A stretch of 64,000 bases of DNA from UMGS902 sp045538895 (GCA_045538895.1 JAZQEH010000080.1:14207-78206); one strand, 5' to 3'. Shown: positions 53,501-62,039, counted from the stretch's first letter. Notes: generated from the sequence alone by a model not told the origin. A program made the numbers and translations.

Positions 53501-54444
53501 CCTGTAGGATGTGCAACGGTTGCGTTCTCACGCAAGGTAAGTGTGATGCCGTTTGTAGTTGTGATTTTGCCAAGCCAGCCACCACCGTATATATTGCGGT
53601 TGATGTCGGCATTGCCGAAGATATCAATGGTAACGTCTGCGGTGGTAGTAATATTGTTAGCCGCCGATACACCCTGTATAAGTGCATTTACAACAGCATT
53701 GCCGCCGACGTTGATTTTTATTGTACCGTTAAAGGTACGTGCAGTACCGCCGTTTGAACCGACGTTACCGCCGATAACACCAAGGGATGTGCCACCAATA
53801 GTATTATGCTCAACAACAGCGTTGCCACCGATATTTACAGTAGCATTACCGGTGTAATTGCCGGACCAGCTACCGCCCGAAAGAGTTACAAGTACGGTAC
53901 CGCCGGTAAAATCAACTGTACTGTCACCGGTAAATGCACCTGTATAGTTAGCACCGTAAATGTTACGCCACGTGCCGCCCTTAACGGTAACGTGGCTGCC
54001 GCTTGTGCAGGCAGTTGAATACTTACCGCCCACGATTACGGGGTAAACAAGTGCAGTACCGTCGGTAGTACACACAACGCCCTCGCCCATGGTAATGGGA
54101 TTACCGTTTGCTACAATGTTACGCTGCGAAGTTGAAGCGTTATGAATTATGATATCGTCAAACTCGGTTTCGCAAGCAAGCGTGAGCGTGCCGGAAAGCT
54201 TGAGCTTGGCTTTGTTTTCGGAAGTGATAAACAGTTTGCCGCCCGATGAAAGGGTAGATGCAGGAACCGCAGTATCACCCGAAACGATAATCGTACCGCC
54301 GTTTTCAAGTGCCGCCGCTGCACTCACAAGGTCGGAGTACTGACCGGCTGACGGGTTTGTACCGTTAACATAAACGGTTTCTGCCGCACTTACAGTCAGT
54401 GCAAGCACAAGAACCAACAAAAACAGTGTTAATAATCTTTTCAT
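50500..54444 (-). CDS. Secreted beta-helix M14-like metallopeptidase (paralogue A)
   Basis: 1314 residues from the ATG after GGAGGT; an in-frame GTG four codons earlier overlaps that site. After the signal peptide, about 25-480 is a long beta-helix (TVYVNGTNPSAG, then GNVYGGGYTGSVAG-type repeats of 25-35 residues). A M14 carboxypeptidase/desuccinylase-like domain follows: zinc ligands in GVHGNEP (near 765) and IDCHED (near 852), NPNRD near 800, and a catalytic Glu in FIVETMRLW (near 949). The last 100 residues (ASIENYSDCKDVIEAFGIYV to NKWLG) are almost the same as in paralogue B. No dockerin or SLH is present. The gene overlaps the serine hydrolase gene. Peptide or amide specificity is unknown. 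Confidence 0.83.
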   Translation of the reverse strand: MKRLLTLFLLVLVLALTVSAAETVYVNGTNPSAGQYSDLVSAAAALENGGTIIVSGDTAVPASTLSSGGKLFITSENKAKLKLSGTLTLACETEFDDIIIHNASTSQRNIVANGNPITMGEGVVCTTDGTALVYPVIVGGKYSTACTSGSHVTVKGGTWRNIYGANYTGAFTGDSTVDFTGGTVLVTLSGGSWSGNYTGNATVNIGGNAVVEHNTIGGTSLGVIGGNVGSNGGTARTFNGTIKINVGGNAVVNALIQGVSAANNITTTADVTIDIFGNADINRNIYGGGWLGKITTTNGITLTLRENATVAHPTGSVYVCAGAQSGTVTGNVKTVIKDNVHIAGNVYGGGYTGSVAGNSTTEIYGGTVTVNLTAGTRSGNVSGDTTVNAYGGKVGYYTASTVYGITGKGGDSGAVGGKAIVLLDGADIAGAITAGTDNYEITLKSGNVGSVSDTAVIDLTGGKSLSLGGSVSASDFVGGGRVTLPSDGNITTDKMSGSVELMLNGAPTHKHDYIVVNDATTTAEVTYTPVDQTDTIVKTVGDTVKFTLRYTDRYDTTHVKVYYYNPLGTDKTQPKIVMTKGLSTEADRVAVTLTKGTENGINYAEADVTPGLYYYKVYYGNGGSDYDLKYFYVSGKAASLTYECGLEPFVENSYMENVSAITTDEVMALYATDNLVGYTAAETLATHMGRRAFLTNSVICSYVATLDERSEYLHVFYPFETSAMGNEWPVMVFTKDTVADGASFDEVAAAIRAKGEREILMITAGVHGNEPAGPEGALFFASELCGEYGEEVLDHFGAIVMMPVVSIDNNQRFKRLTADGINPNRDLVSLFLPSTQHQVYVYKSFMPTITIDCHEDSGTLAADASDYSIENMDDVCIRYSGVQNSPLYDLNAFANKTDNLLSQKGIEIMLDAIEATRASGLRPSIYYSEQTAPVSSTNYPSLRGSYGFIVETMRLWAGKDRHERAVFAMKTALKSLVAEFIEADGAIAADVYAARAKMESNTKFDDAFAFAAKTSKSGTSLLTMPRPTVFVDGTYKDENNTKNYSFFDTVSALRTLPTAYVVDADAENIDKVLSLLDMHGIKYTKLRDGATLTLRKYEGIASAQTSSAAVTMAEAADVTFENGAYAVTMNTSDAYLVAYLFEPDSCKFASAEETSVSFAHMGYITDGDALYRSETDDVSAIIEALSKTAEFTTVADAGYYAASAEALEQTGTISLNASIENYSDCKDVIEAFGIYVYNVTTNEKVTLESGKLDELLAANGEFYALITNIDKQNFEKNILFVPYVVMGGNVLTGESMTVNVATYNKWLGILTETK

Positions 54445-54481
54445 CTTTACCTCCACGGATAAAAATATTTATACAAGTATC

Positions 54482-54510
54482 ATTGTATCATTGCGTTCTG
54501 TATATGTCGA
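54482..54510 (-). promoter_or_regulatory. Promoter of paralogue A
   Basis: Minus strand TCGACA, 17-base spacer, TACAAT, in the divergent spacer with the AraC gene. Confidence 0.5.
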
Positions 54511-54550
54511 GGTAGTTTTAAAACGAAAAAGGTATTTTTCGGCAAAATTA

Positions 54551-54579
54551 TTGTATTTTTTAAACACGTCTGTTACAAT
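54551..54579 (+). promoter_or_regulatory. Promoter of AraC gene
   Basis: TTGTAT, 17-base spacer, TACAAT, followed by GGAGGTG and ATG at 54598. Confidence 0.5.
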
Positions 54580-54597
54580 GAAAATGGAGGTGCAGAT

Positions 54598-55416
54598 ATG
54601 GCGAAAAAATACTACTCACTTCAAAGAATGACCAGAGGACTGGCTTTTTTCTTCGTTACAGGATTTATAAGGCAACAAATGCGTGACTATTCAGGCACTC
54701 CGCGCAAAACGCATGCCTTTGTTTACGTATCATGCGAACACTTGGATTTTCAGCTTGCAAGCGGTGAGAACTATGAATTTAAAAAAGGTACTTTTTTGTA
54801 TTTACCTATGGATATTTGCTACAGTACAAAGGCTTACGGAGTTGAAAAAGGCGGCTACGCATGCCTGCTTATTACCTTTAACCTACGCAATCAACACGGT
54901 GATGAATACTATATCTCCGACTTGCCTACGGTCTTGCTTGAAGAAACTCCCGAAAGTGTCATCAAAAATATGCTTGAAATAGCCGATGCCTCGGTAAATC
55001 TGGTTTACCCAACTTTCCCTATCGCAAAATGTTTTTCCGAAATGCTCGAAACGGTATCGGGACACATGTGGCTACCCGAAAACGAGAGCAAAGAAAAGCG
55101 AAAGGTATTCCCTGCGCTTTATTATCTCGACCAGCACCTGAACGAGGATGTTTCAATTACCTCACTTGCAAAAATGTGCAGAATGAGCGAAACCGCATTC
55201 CGCCGTGCATTTACCGAAGCTACCGGAGTTTCGCCCGTACAGTACAAAGTGCAGCTTCGCATAAAAAAAGCCAAGGAGCTTATACGCTATTCCCCCGACA
55301 TATCCACGGATATACTTGTGGACACACTCGGCTTTACAGATGCTTCATACTTTTACAAGGTTTTTGAAAAAACAACCGGCGAAACGCTGAAACAGTACCG
55401 TAAAAAATACCGCTAA
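54598..55416 (+). CDS. AraC family transcriptional regulator
   Basis: 272 residues. N-terminal cupin-like sensor (KKGTFLYLPMDICYST near 62-77) and a C-terminal double HTH (SITSLAKMCRMSETAFRRAF, ending TTGETLKQYRKK). It is less like the other two AraC proteins of the window in the sensor region. It is divergent from M14 paralogue A and convergent with paralogue B, so it may regulate either or both. GGAGGTG precedes the ATG. The gene is followed by a 130-bp dispersed repeat. Confidence 0.85.
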   Translation: MAKKYYSLQRMTRGLAFFFVTGFIRQQMRDYSGTPRKTHAFVYVSCEHLDFQLASGENYEFKKGTFLYLPMDICYSTKAYGVEKGGYACLLITFNLRNQHGDEYYISDLPTVLLEETPESVIKNMLEIADASVNLVYPTFPIAKCFSEMLETVSGHMWLPENESKEKRKVFPALYYLDQHLNEDVSITSLAKMCRMSETAFRRAFTEATGVSPVQYKVQLRIKKAKELIRYSPDISTDILVDTLGFTDASYFYKVFEKTTGETLKQYRKKYR

Positions 55417-55424
55417 TTCAAAAG

Positions 55425-55554
55425 AGCAAGTAACGGCAAGGGTTTTTAAGCCCTTGCCGCATTTTGTTCTTAATACAAAGTGAAAAATTATTTCTTTTTA
55501 TTCGCTTTGCGTTTATTCTTACTTGCGGTCTGACGCGTTTGTCAGCACTCTGAA
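55425..55554. repeat. 130-bp dispersed structured repeat, copy 2
   Basis: Same length as copy 1 (31915-32044) and aligned without gaps. Outer inverted repeat GCAAGTAA (55426-55433)/TTACTTGC (55519-55526), inner hairpin CGGCAAGGG/CCCTTGCCG and distal CTGAC/GTCAG hairpin. It lies between the AraC stop and the M14 paralogue B terminator and has no reading frame. Confidence 0.75.
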
Positions 55555-55578
55555 GAGGCTCACATCAGTGAGCCTCTT
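55553..55578. terminator. Bidirectional terminator
   Basis: 11-bp stem AAGAGGCTCAC/GTGAGCCTCTT with an ATCA loop between the convergent AraC and M14 paralogue B genes. Confidence 0.82.
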
Positions 55579-55581
55579 TTG

Positions 55582-58500
55582 TTACTTTGCACCAAGCCAC
55601 TTGTTATATGTAGCAACGTTTACGGTCATTGACTCACCTGTGAGAACGTTTCCGCCCATCACAACGTAAGGCACAAATAAAATATTCTTTTCAAAATTCT
55701 GCTTGTCGATATTTGTAACAAGTGCGTAAAATTCACCGTTTGCCGACAAAAGTTCATCAAGCTTGCCGCTTTCAAGTGTAACCTTTTCGTTGGTTGTTAC
55801 GTTGTAAACGTAGATACCGAATGCCTCGATTACGTCTTTGCACTCGCTGTAGTTTTCTATGCTTGCATTGAGCGAAATCGTACCTGTCTGCTCCAAAGCT
55901 TCTGCACTTTCTGCATAGTAGCCTGCATCTGCACTCGCAGCAAACTCTGCGGTCTTCGAAAGTGCTTCTATAATAGCCGATACGTCATCGGTTTCGCTAC
56001 GGTAGAGTGCATCATCACCCGTGATATATCCCATATTAGTAAGACTGTGCATATGTTCTGCCGCACTTGTATACGGAAAACTGTCAGGCTCAAAGAGATA
56101 TGTAATGAAATACGAATCGGAAGTATCGAGTGTGACCGCATATGCACCGTTTTCAAACGTTACCTCCTCGGCTGCACCGATAGTAACCGCCTCATTGCCA
56201 GAATTTACGGTATCAAGGCCCGAATACTTACGAAGCGTAAGCGTTGCACCGTCACGAAGCTTTGTATACTTGATGCCATGCATATCGAGAAGTTCAAGCA
56301 CAGTTTCAATATCCGCTTCATCTGCGGGGATAACATATGCGGTAGGCATTGCTATAAAGTCGCTTACGGTATCATGATGTGTAAATGTTACGATATCGGT
56401 TCCCTTCACGGTACCGTCAAGGAAAATCGAGGGGCGTTCGAACGTATATTTAAGATCGCCGCTTGCGGTGGTGTTTTTCGCAAAAATATTGTTTTCATCA
56501 AACTCGGTTATAACTGCCGCATTTCTGCCATTGTACACGTTTTGTGCAAGTTCACCTTCATAGCTTGCAACCTCGCTTGCAATAGTCTGGATTGCGGTTT
56601 GCATTGAGAAAACGCTACGCTCGTAGCGATCCTTGCCGCTCCAGATTCTCATGGACTCAATAAGGAATCCGTATGAGCCTCTCGCCTGTGCGTATACCCA
56701 TGAGGTATTTGGCTTTGCGTTGGGAAAATAATAAAGTGCCGAACGGAAACCGTCTTCGATAAGTGAATCAATAGAGTCAAGTGCTATTTTTTGACCGAGT
56801 TGTTCGGAAACGGGAGCAGTTCCATCTGCGATGCCGTTTATGTCAATAATAGGTGAATTGAACACGCTTGCATAGCGGATCACCGCATCATCAAAATGCG
56901 AAAGTTTATTTGTGCCGCCGTAAGAAACCGAATAGTCACTATCCGAAACAGTCAACGTTCCCGTATCGGTATGGCAGTCGATATAAACGGTGGGCATGAA
57001 AGTTTTATAAACGTAAACCTGATTCTGCGTACCCTCACCCGTGAGTTGCATAAGGTCACGCTGGGGATTGATTCCATCGAGATTTAAACGTTTGAAACGC
57101 TGTGCGTTATCTGCACTTACACTCGGATAAACGATAATCGCACCGTATGAGTTCATTATAGTTTCACCGTATGAACCCGTAAGCGAATTCGCAAACGCAA
57201 GTGAACCCTCAATACCTACAGGCTCATTACCGTGTACTCCGCCCGATACCATGAGTATTTCACGCACTCCGCCGCTTTGTACTATCTCACCGATTTCATC
57301 AAAGCTTGTGCCCGCAGGAACAGCGTCCTTTGTAAATACAAGCACGGGGTACTTATTGCCCATTGCACTTTCTGCAAAAGGATAATAAACGTACAAATAG
57401 TCACACTTTGCATCAAGTGCATCCGCATATTCGCAAAGTTCATCATTTGTCATAAACTGACGGTCACTTGCGGTATGCTTTGTAAACGTAGGAGTGTCAA
57501 GAGATGTATAGTTATTAAGAGTTGCAACTGTTAAGAAGTTGTTAAGCACCTCATCGGTAGTTGTTGCCGTATACGGCTCCATATAGTTATCGGCAACGTA
57601 AGGCTCATAGGGCTGGTCAAAGTTCATAAACTCAGCCTTGCCCGAAACGTAGAAGTGCTTGATATGGTAATCACTTCCGCCGCTACCGTAATAAACCTTA
57701 TAGTAGTAAATACCCGGTTCAAGGAAAGCCTCGGCATACTTTTTGCCGTTTTCCGTGCCAAACGTGGGCGAAAGCTTTACTCTTTTATCCGAGGAGGAAA
57801 GTCCACTGTAAAGCACAAGGCTTGGCTGTATTTCGCCCTCTCCGTTAGGATTGTAATAGTCGATATGAACCTTTACTGTTTCAAAACGTTCAGGATACGT
57901 AACTGTGTATGCAATCACACCGTTACCAACGGTTTTAGTTAGAATTTCATCCGAGGTAGCGGTATATTCAACTACACCCGTGCTATCAATATCATTAACC
58001 GTGATATACGTATGATTTGCTTCGGGAGTGCCTGAAATTACAAGTTCAACGTTGCCGCTGAAAGTATCGGTTGTGAGAGTACTACCGCTACCGAGAGTGA
58101 GCGTTCCGCCACCGATTACGTTTGATGCCGTAATATCGCCGCCGATAGAAAGCTCTTTGCTACCAGTAAGGTCGATAACGGACTTATCGGGAGCACTGCC
58201 CGCACTGCCACTCTTCAAGGTGACGTTACCGCTTGCACCCACGCCGACTGTTGCCGCACCCGCAACGGTTGCACCGTCAAGCACAACAGCCGCAGTTCCG
58301 GTAACCTTTCCGTACTGGGTTGCACTCGAATAACCTCCGTTACCTCGAAGCGAGAAGTTACCGCTTGGGCTAAAGCCTATTCTGCCGCCGTAAGCAACGG
58401 TGGTTGTATTGCCATTAACCGTGCCTATACGGGTTCCCGCTGTAAAGTTTACATTTACCGTACCGCTGTAAAGTTCGGCAACCGAATTGCCGTTTACAGT

Positions 58501-59601
58501 ACAGTTGTTACCGCCCGCACATACGTTACCGGTAATTGTAACGTTGTCCTTTATAACAACCTTGGTATCACCGTTAACGGTTCCGCTCTGTGCACCTGCA
58601 CAGATATAGCAAGAAGAACCCGAGGGATTGGAAAAGCTTGCGTTTTCATACGCAGTTACGATAATTCCGTTTGTAGAAGTGATGTTACCATACATACCGC
58701 CGCCGTAAATATTATGACTCATTGCGGCATTACCGTAAATATCTATTGTTACATCGCCCGTAACGCTGACTTTATCAAAGCAGGACACGCCAAGCACCTT
58801 TGACTTTACAACTGCATTGCCGTAAATATTAATGTCGATATCACCTGCAAAGGTGTATGCGGTTGTGCCGTTACCAAGGCTTGCACCGATAACACCCGCC
58901 GTATCGTGCAATGCAACAACTGCATCACCGCCGATATTGATAGTTGTGTTACCCTCAAAGCTACCAAGTTGCGAACCGCCGCAAATCGCATAAAGAACCT
59001 CGCCACCGAGGAAGTTTATAACGGAGGTGCCGGTATGCTTTCCGGTTTGGTTGCCACCGTAAATGCCTTGCCACGTGCCGCTCTTAACGGTAATAGAATT
59101 GTTACCCGTACCGGCAGTATTCCATCTGCCACCTACAATGATCGGGTACATCATGCCGCCGTTTGAGCTTGACGTGGTTACTCCCTCCCCGATAGTGAGA
59201 GGGTGATTGCGTGCAACGATATATCTTTGAGTCGCACCTACGTTTTTGATATTGATATTATCAAATTCGGTTTCACCGCCCATGATAATTCTTGCACTAA
59301 GGTTAATAGATGCACCGTAATCGGTGCCGCCGTATTCACTTGTAACGGTAATTTTACCGGTGTGAGTGGCCAACTGAGTAGCCGCAGTAAAATTCACGTC
59401 GTTCATAACAACAACGGTACCGCCGCTTGCACAAGCTTTAATGCCCTCTGCAAATGTTTTATATGCCGTTTGCGGAGTGGTGCCGTTGCCGCTTGCGTTG
59501 ACACTCGGGTCAACGTAAACAACAGTTTCTGCTGCGAAAGCAAATACTGTAAGCATAACTGCAGCCAAAACCGCCGTTAAAAATAAAGTAGTTTTCTTCA
59601 T
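55582..59601 (-). CDS. Secreted beta-helix M14-like metallopeptidase (paralogue B)
   Basis: 1339 residues from the ATG after GGAGG; the longer frame has no ribosome site. Same layout as paralogue A: signal peptide, beta-helix (VYVDPSVNASGNG, then GNVCAGGNNCTVNG-type repeats, about 30-510), an M14-like domain with GVHGNEP (near 789), NPQRD (near 825), IDCHTD (near 875) and FLIESMRIW (near 982), then the shared tail. The zinc ligands and Glu are kept, so both copies are probably active. The two differ widely over the beta-helix but are nearly the same over the last 150 codons. It is flanked by AraC and LysR genes. Location outside the cell is inferred from the signal peptide. Confidence 0.83.
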   Translation of the reverse strand: MKKTTLFLTAVLAAVMLTVFAFAAETVVYVDPSVNASGNGTTPQTAYKTFAEGIKACASGGTVVVMNDVNFTAATQLATHTGKITVTSEYGGTDYGASINLSARIIMGGETEFDNINIKNVGATQRYIVARNHPLTIGEGVTTSSSNGGMMYPIIVGGRWNTAGTGNNSITVKSGTWQGIYGGNQTGKHTGTSVINFLGGEVLYAICGGSQLGSFEGNTTINIGGDAVVALHDTAGVIGASLGNGTTAYTFAGDIDINIYGNAVVKSKVLGVSCFDKVSVTGDVTIDIYGNAAMSHNIYGGGMYGNITSTNGIIVTAYENASFSNPSGSSCYICAGAQSGTVNGDTKVVIKDNVTITGNVCAGGNNCTVNGNSVAELYSGTVNVNFTAGTRIGTVNGNTTTVAYGGRIGFSPSGNFSLRGNGGYSSATQYGKVTGTAAVVLDGATVAGAATVGVGASGNVTLKSGSAGSAPDKSVIDLTGSKELSIGGDITASNVIGGGTLTLGSGSTLTTDTFSGNVELVISGTPEANHTYITVNDIDSTGVVEYTATSDEILTKTVGNGVIAYTVTYPERFETVKVHIDYYNPNGEGEIQPSLVLYSGLSSSDKRVKLSPTFGTENGKKYAEAFLEPGIYYYKVYYGSGGSDYHIKHFYVSGKAEFMNFDQPYEPYVADNYMEPYTATTTDEVLNNFLTVATLNNYTSLDTPTFTKHTASDRQFMTNDELCEYADALDAKCDYLYVYYPFAESAMGNKYPVLVFTKDAVPAGTSFDEIGEIVQSGGVREILMVSGGVHGNEPVGIEGSLAFANSLTGSYGETIMNSYGAIIVYPSVSADNAQRFKRLNLDGINPQRDLMQLTGEGTQNQVYVYKTFMPTVYIDCHTDTGTLTVSDSDYSVSYGGTNKLSHFDDAVIRYASVFNSPIIDINGIADGTAPVSEQLGQKIALDSIDSLIEDGFRSALYYFPNAKPNTSWVYAQARGSYGFLIESMRIWSGKDRYERSVFSMQTAIQTIASEVASYEGELAQNVYNGRNAAVITEFDENNIFAKNTTASGDLKYTFERPSIFLDGTVKGTDIVTFTHHDTVSDFIAMPTAYVIPADEADIETVLELLDMHGIKYTKLRDGATLTLRKYSGLDTVNSGNEAVTIGAAEEVTFENGAYAVTLDTSDSYFITYLFEPDSFPYTSAAEHMHSLTNMGYITGDDALYRSETDDVSAIIEALSKTAEFAASADAGYYAESAEALEQTGTISLNASIENYSECKDVIEAFGIYVYNVTTNEKVTLESGKLDELLSANGEFYALVTNIDKQNFEKNILFVPYVVMGGNVLTGESMTVNVATYNKWLGAK

Positions 59602-59654
59602 AAGCTCCTCCAAATATCTACAATTTAACAATTTTATTATATCATATATTATTA

Positions 59655-59683
59655 TTGACTAAAAATACATATTATTGTATGAT
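59655..59683 (+). promoter_or_regulatory. Promoter of LysR gene
   Basis: TTGACT, 17-base spacer, TATGAT, followed by AAAGGAG and ATG at 59716. Confidence 0.55.
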
Positions 59684-59715
59684 TATATATACTACAATAT
59701 ATAAAGGAGCAAACT

Positions 59716-60573
59716 ATGGAGCTTTTGCAACTGAAATACTTTAAAGACGCGGCAGAACTTGAAAACTTTTCAAAAGTTGCAGCAAAATACTACGTGCCTC
59801 AATCATCAATAAGCCATACTATCGCAAGACTTGAAGAGGAGCTTGCGGTTAAGCTCTTCACACGTAACGGCAAAAGGGTTATGCTTAACGAGTCCGGACG
59901 TGCATTTTATGAAGAAATAAGCGCAGCCCTTTTAAAAATCGACAAGGGCATAGACCGTGTACATGACCTACGCCACAACACCGTAAGAATTTCACTGCTT
60001 CAAGGCACCGTTGCACTTATTCCTCTTATATCCGAGTTTTCAAAAGCAAACCCCGACATTGGTATCAGCTTTGCAAACCCAAGTGAAAAACAACGAGGTA
60101 ACCTGTTTTTTGACGTGCGTATTGCCTCAAAGCCGTCTGTTTCCGAAAAAGATTGCGAGTGTATTCCGCTTTTTACGGAGAGGATTTTAGTTGCGGTTGC
60201 AAGCAACAGTCCACTGGCAAATAAAACCTCGCTTTGCTTTGAGGATATCAAAGATCAAAAAATCGTGGGACTGTACCCAACATCGGCTTTAAACAGGCTT
60301 ATGAGTTCATATTTTTCAAGTCACGAATATACACCCAATATCATTATTGAAAGCGAAAACCACGCAACCGTTGCACAATTCGTAAAAGCGGGGTACGGAA
60401 TAGCCTTCTATCCCGAAATATCATGGTCGGAAGTGGGAGCCGAAGGTATCGTTTCACTTCCGCTTGCGGACTGCAACTGCCGCAGAACGGTTTATTGCTT
60501 TGTCCCAAGGGACTACGAGCCGTCTGACGCCACCAAACGTTTTATCGAATTTGCCGTTGCATGGTTTAAATAG
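59716..60573 (+). CDS. LysR family transcriptional regulator
   Basis: 285 residues, standard LysR length. N-terminal winged HTH (about 1-60: LQLKYFKDAAELENFSKVAAKYYVPQSSISHTIARLEEEL) and a C-terminal two-lobed effector domain (about 90-285, with VRISLLQGTV and GYGIAFYPEISW). It is divergent from M14 paralogue B with a 114-base spacer and may control it. It ends exactly where the convergent ABC permease gene ends, with no base between the stops. AAAGGAG precedes the ATG. Confidence 0.87.
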   Translation: MELLQLKYFKDAAELENFSKVAAKYYVPQSSISHTIARLEEELAVKLFTRNGKRVMLNESGRAFYEEISAALLKIDKGIDRVHDLRHNTVRISLLQGTVALIPLISEFSKANPDIGISFANPSEKQRGNLFFDVRIASKPSVSEKDCECIPLFTERILVAVASNSPLANKTSLCFEDIKDQKIVGLYPTSALNRLMSSYFSSHEYTPNIIIESENHATVAQFVKAGYGIAFYPEISWSEVGAEGIVSLPLADCNCRRTVYCFVPRDYEPSDATKRFIEFAVAWFK

Positions 60574-61305
60574 TTATTGTTTTTTCATTTGCCGCAGAAA
60601 TAGCAGTACCGCCGCTAAAAGCAGCACAAAAGCATAGCCGAGTACCCACCATAAATGAGGGAAAACACCCGCAAAGTTTCCCGAAAGCACTGCACGTTCC
60701 ATTTCAACAGCGTGGACAAACGGGAATACATAAGCGATTTTCTTAAACACTCCGCCGACAAGCTCAAGGTCAAACCAGATACCCGAAAGCCATGCCGAAA
60801 GATTAGTGAGAAGTGCACCGCAAATTCCTCCAACCTGCTTATCGGTAAACACGCTTCCGCAAAGAAGTCCGAGTGCGATATACATTACCGAAACGGGAAT
60901 GATAAAAATAATCGCATACAGGATATTAACCGTTATTTCAAGCCCTAAAGCTATCGCCGCAATATAGCAAATCACGCTCTGCATAATCGCCATCGGCATA
61001 ATGGGGAGCGTATAGCCCAGAATGAAATCAAGTGACGTAAGCGGCGTTGTATAAAGACGCTGAAGCAGCGAGCTGCCCCTGTCCTTGGCAATAAGTGTTG
61101 CGGAAAACAGAGTCATAAACGAAAGTCCGAATACTGTGATACCCGGAGACAGATGCCCTATCTCGAAAAGCGCAACCGGAACGTTCGCTTGAATTGCACT
61201 AAGCAGTAAAATCAACACAATCGGAAAGCCAAGACCGAACGCAAGATTAATCGGGTCACGAAGTATCTCTTTTGTATTTCTGTCCGCAAAAGTCAACATT
61301 CTCAT
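60574..61305 (-). CDS. ABC-2 type exporter permease
   Basis: 243 residues with six membrane helices of the ABC-2 (DrrB/YadH-like) permease family. The conserved GSSLLQRLYTTPLTSLDFILGY loop between helices 2 and 3 and a C-terminal FAGVFPHLWWVLGY fit. It forms an exporter with the ATPase encoded next to it; ATGA overlap links their translation. Such systems export drugs, lipids or peptides. GGGGGTGA precedes the ATG. Confidence 0.88.
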   Translation of the reverse strand: MRMLTFADRNTKEILRDPINLAFGLGFPIVLILLLSAIQANVPVALFEIGHLSPGITVFGLSFMTLFSATLIAKDRGSSLLQRLYTTPLTSLDFILGYTLPIMPMAIMQSVICYIAAIALGLEITVNILYAIIFIIPVSVMYIALGLLCGSVFTDKQVGGICGALLTNLSAWLSGIWFDLELVGGVFKKIAYVFPFVHAVEMERAVLSGNFAGVFPHLWWVLGYAFVLLLAAVLLFLRQMKKQ

Positions 61306-62039
61306 TCCGTCACCCCCTTGACAATACTGATAAACGCTTGCTCAAAACTGTCAGTTTTAGCTATTTCTTTGATTTTACCAACACTTTCACACAGGAGAAG
61401 TTTTCCGTCTTTCATAATGGCAACTCTATCGGAAAGAGCCTCGGCTTCTTCCATATAATGCGTGGTAAGAATAACCGTAACCTCTCCCTTAAGGCGGCGT
61501 ATAATATCCCATAGGTCACTTCGTGCAAGCACGTCAAGACCGAGCGTAGGCTCGTCTAAAAACAGTATTTCAGGTTCGCTCACAAGTGCCATAGCAATGC
61601 TTAATCTGCGTTGCCAACCGCCCGACAGTTTACCTGCCTTTTTTGCCATTACGCTTTCAAGCCCCAGAAGAGAAGCAAGCTCCCGAGTTTTTGCCGCAGC
61701 CTTTTCCTTTTTGAGCCCGTGAACGCCGCACATAAGTTCAAGGTTTTCACGCACCGAGAGTCCTGCGGCTATAGCAGTTTCCTGCGGTGAAACCGCTATT
61801 ATAGCCTTAACTGCTGCAGTATCGGTGCAAATACTTTTGCCGTTTAAAAACGCATCACCGCTTGTAGGTTTTACCAAGCAGGAAAGCATTTTTATAGTGG
61901 TAGTTTTTCCTGCACCGTTCACGCCGAGCAATGAAACAAGCTCGCCTTTATTAACCGATAGAGTAAGGCTGTCAACTGCGAGAATATCCTTGTACTTTTT
62001 AGTTAACTTTTCTATTCTGATAGCTTCCACCGATATCAC
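61302..62039 (-). CDS. ABC exporter ATP-binding protein
   Basis: 245 residues with Walker A GVNGAGKTTT (near 39-48), signature LSGGWQRRLSIA (near 138; Trp replaces the usual Gln), Walker B ILFLDEPTLGLD (near 158) and the H-loop TTHYMEEAE. It powers the ABC-2 permease. The first GTG (62039) overlaps the TetR stop (GTGA); a second GTG at 62030 has better GGAG spacing, so the true start could be three codons later. Confidence 0.88.
   Translation of the reverse strand: MISVEAIRIEKLTKKYKDILAVDSLTLSVNKGELVSLLGVNGAGKTTTIKMLSCLVKPTSGDAFLNGKSICTDTAAVKAIIAVSPQETAIAAGLSVRENLELMCGVHGLKKEKAAAKTRELASLLGLESVMAKKAGKLSGGWQRRLSIAMALVSEPEILFLDEPTLGLDVLARSDLWDIIRRLKGEVTVILTTHYMEEAEALSDRVAIMKDGKLLLCESVGKIKEIAKTDSFEQAFISIVKGVTE

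Noticed and set aside
6388..59601. Autotransporter-type beta-helix passengers
   Set aside because: No outer-membrane barrel domains; dockerin, SLH and Gram-positive type signals fit a monoderm.
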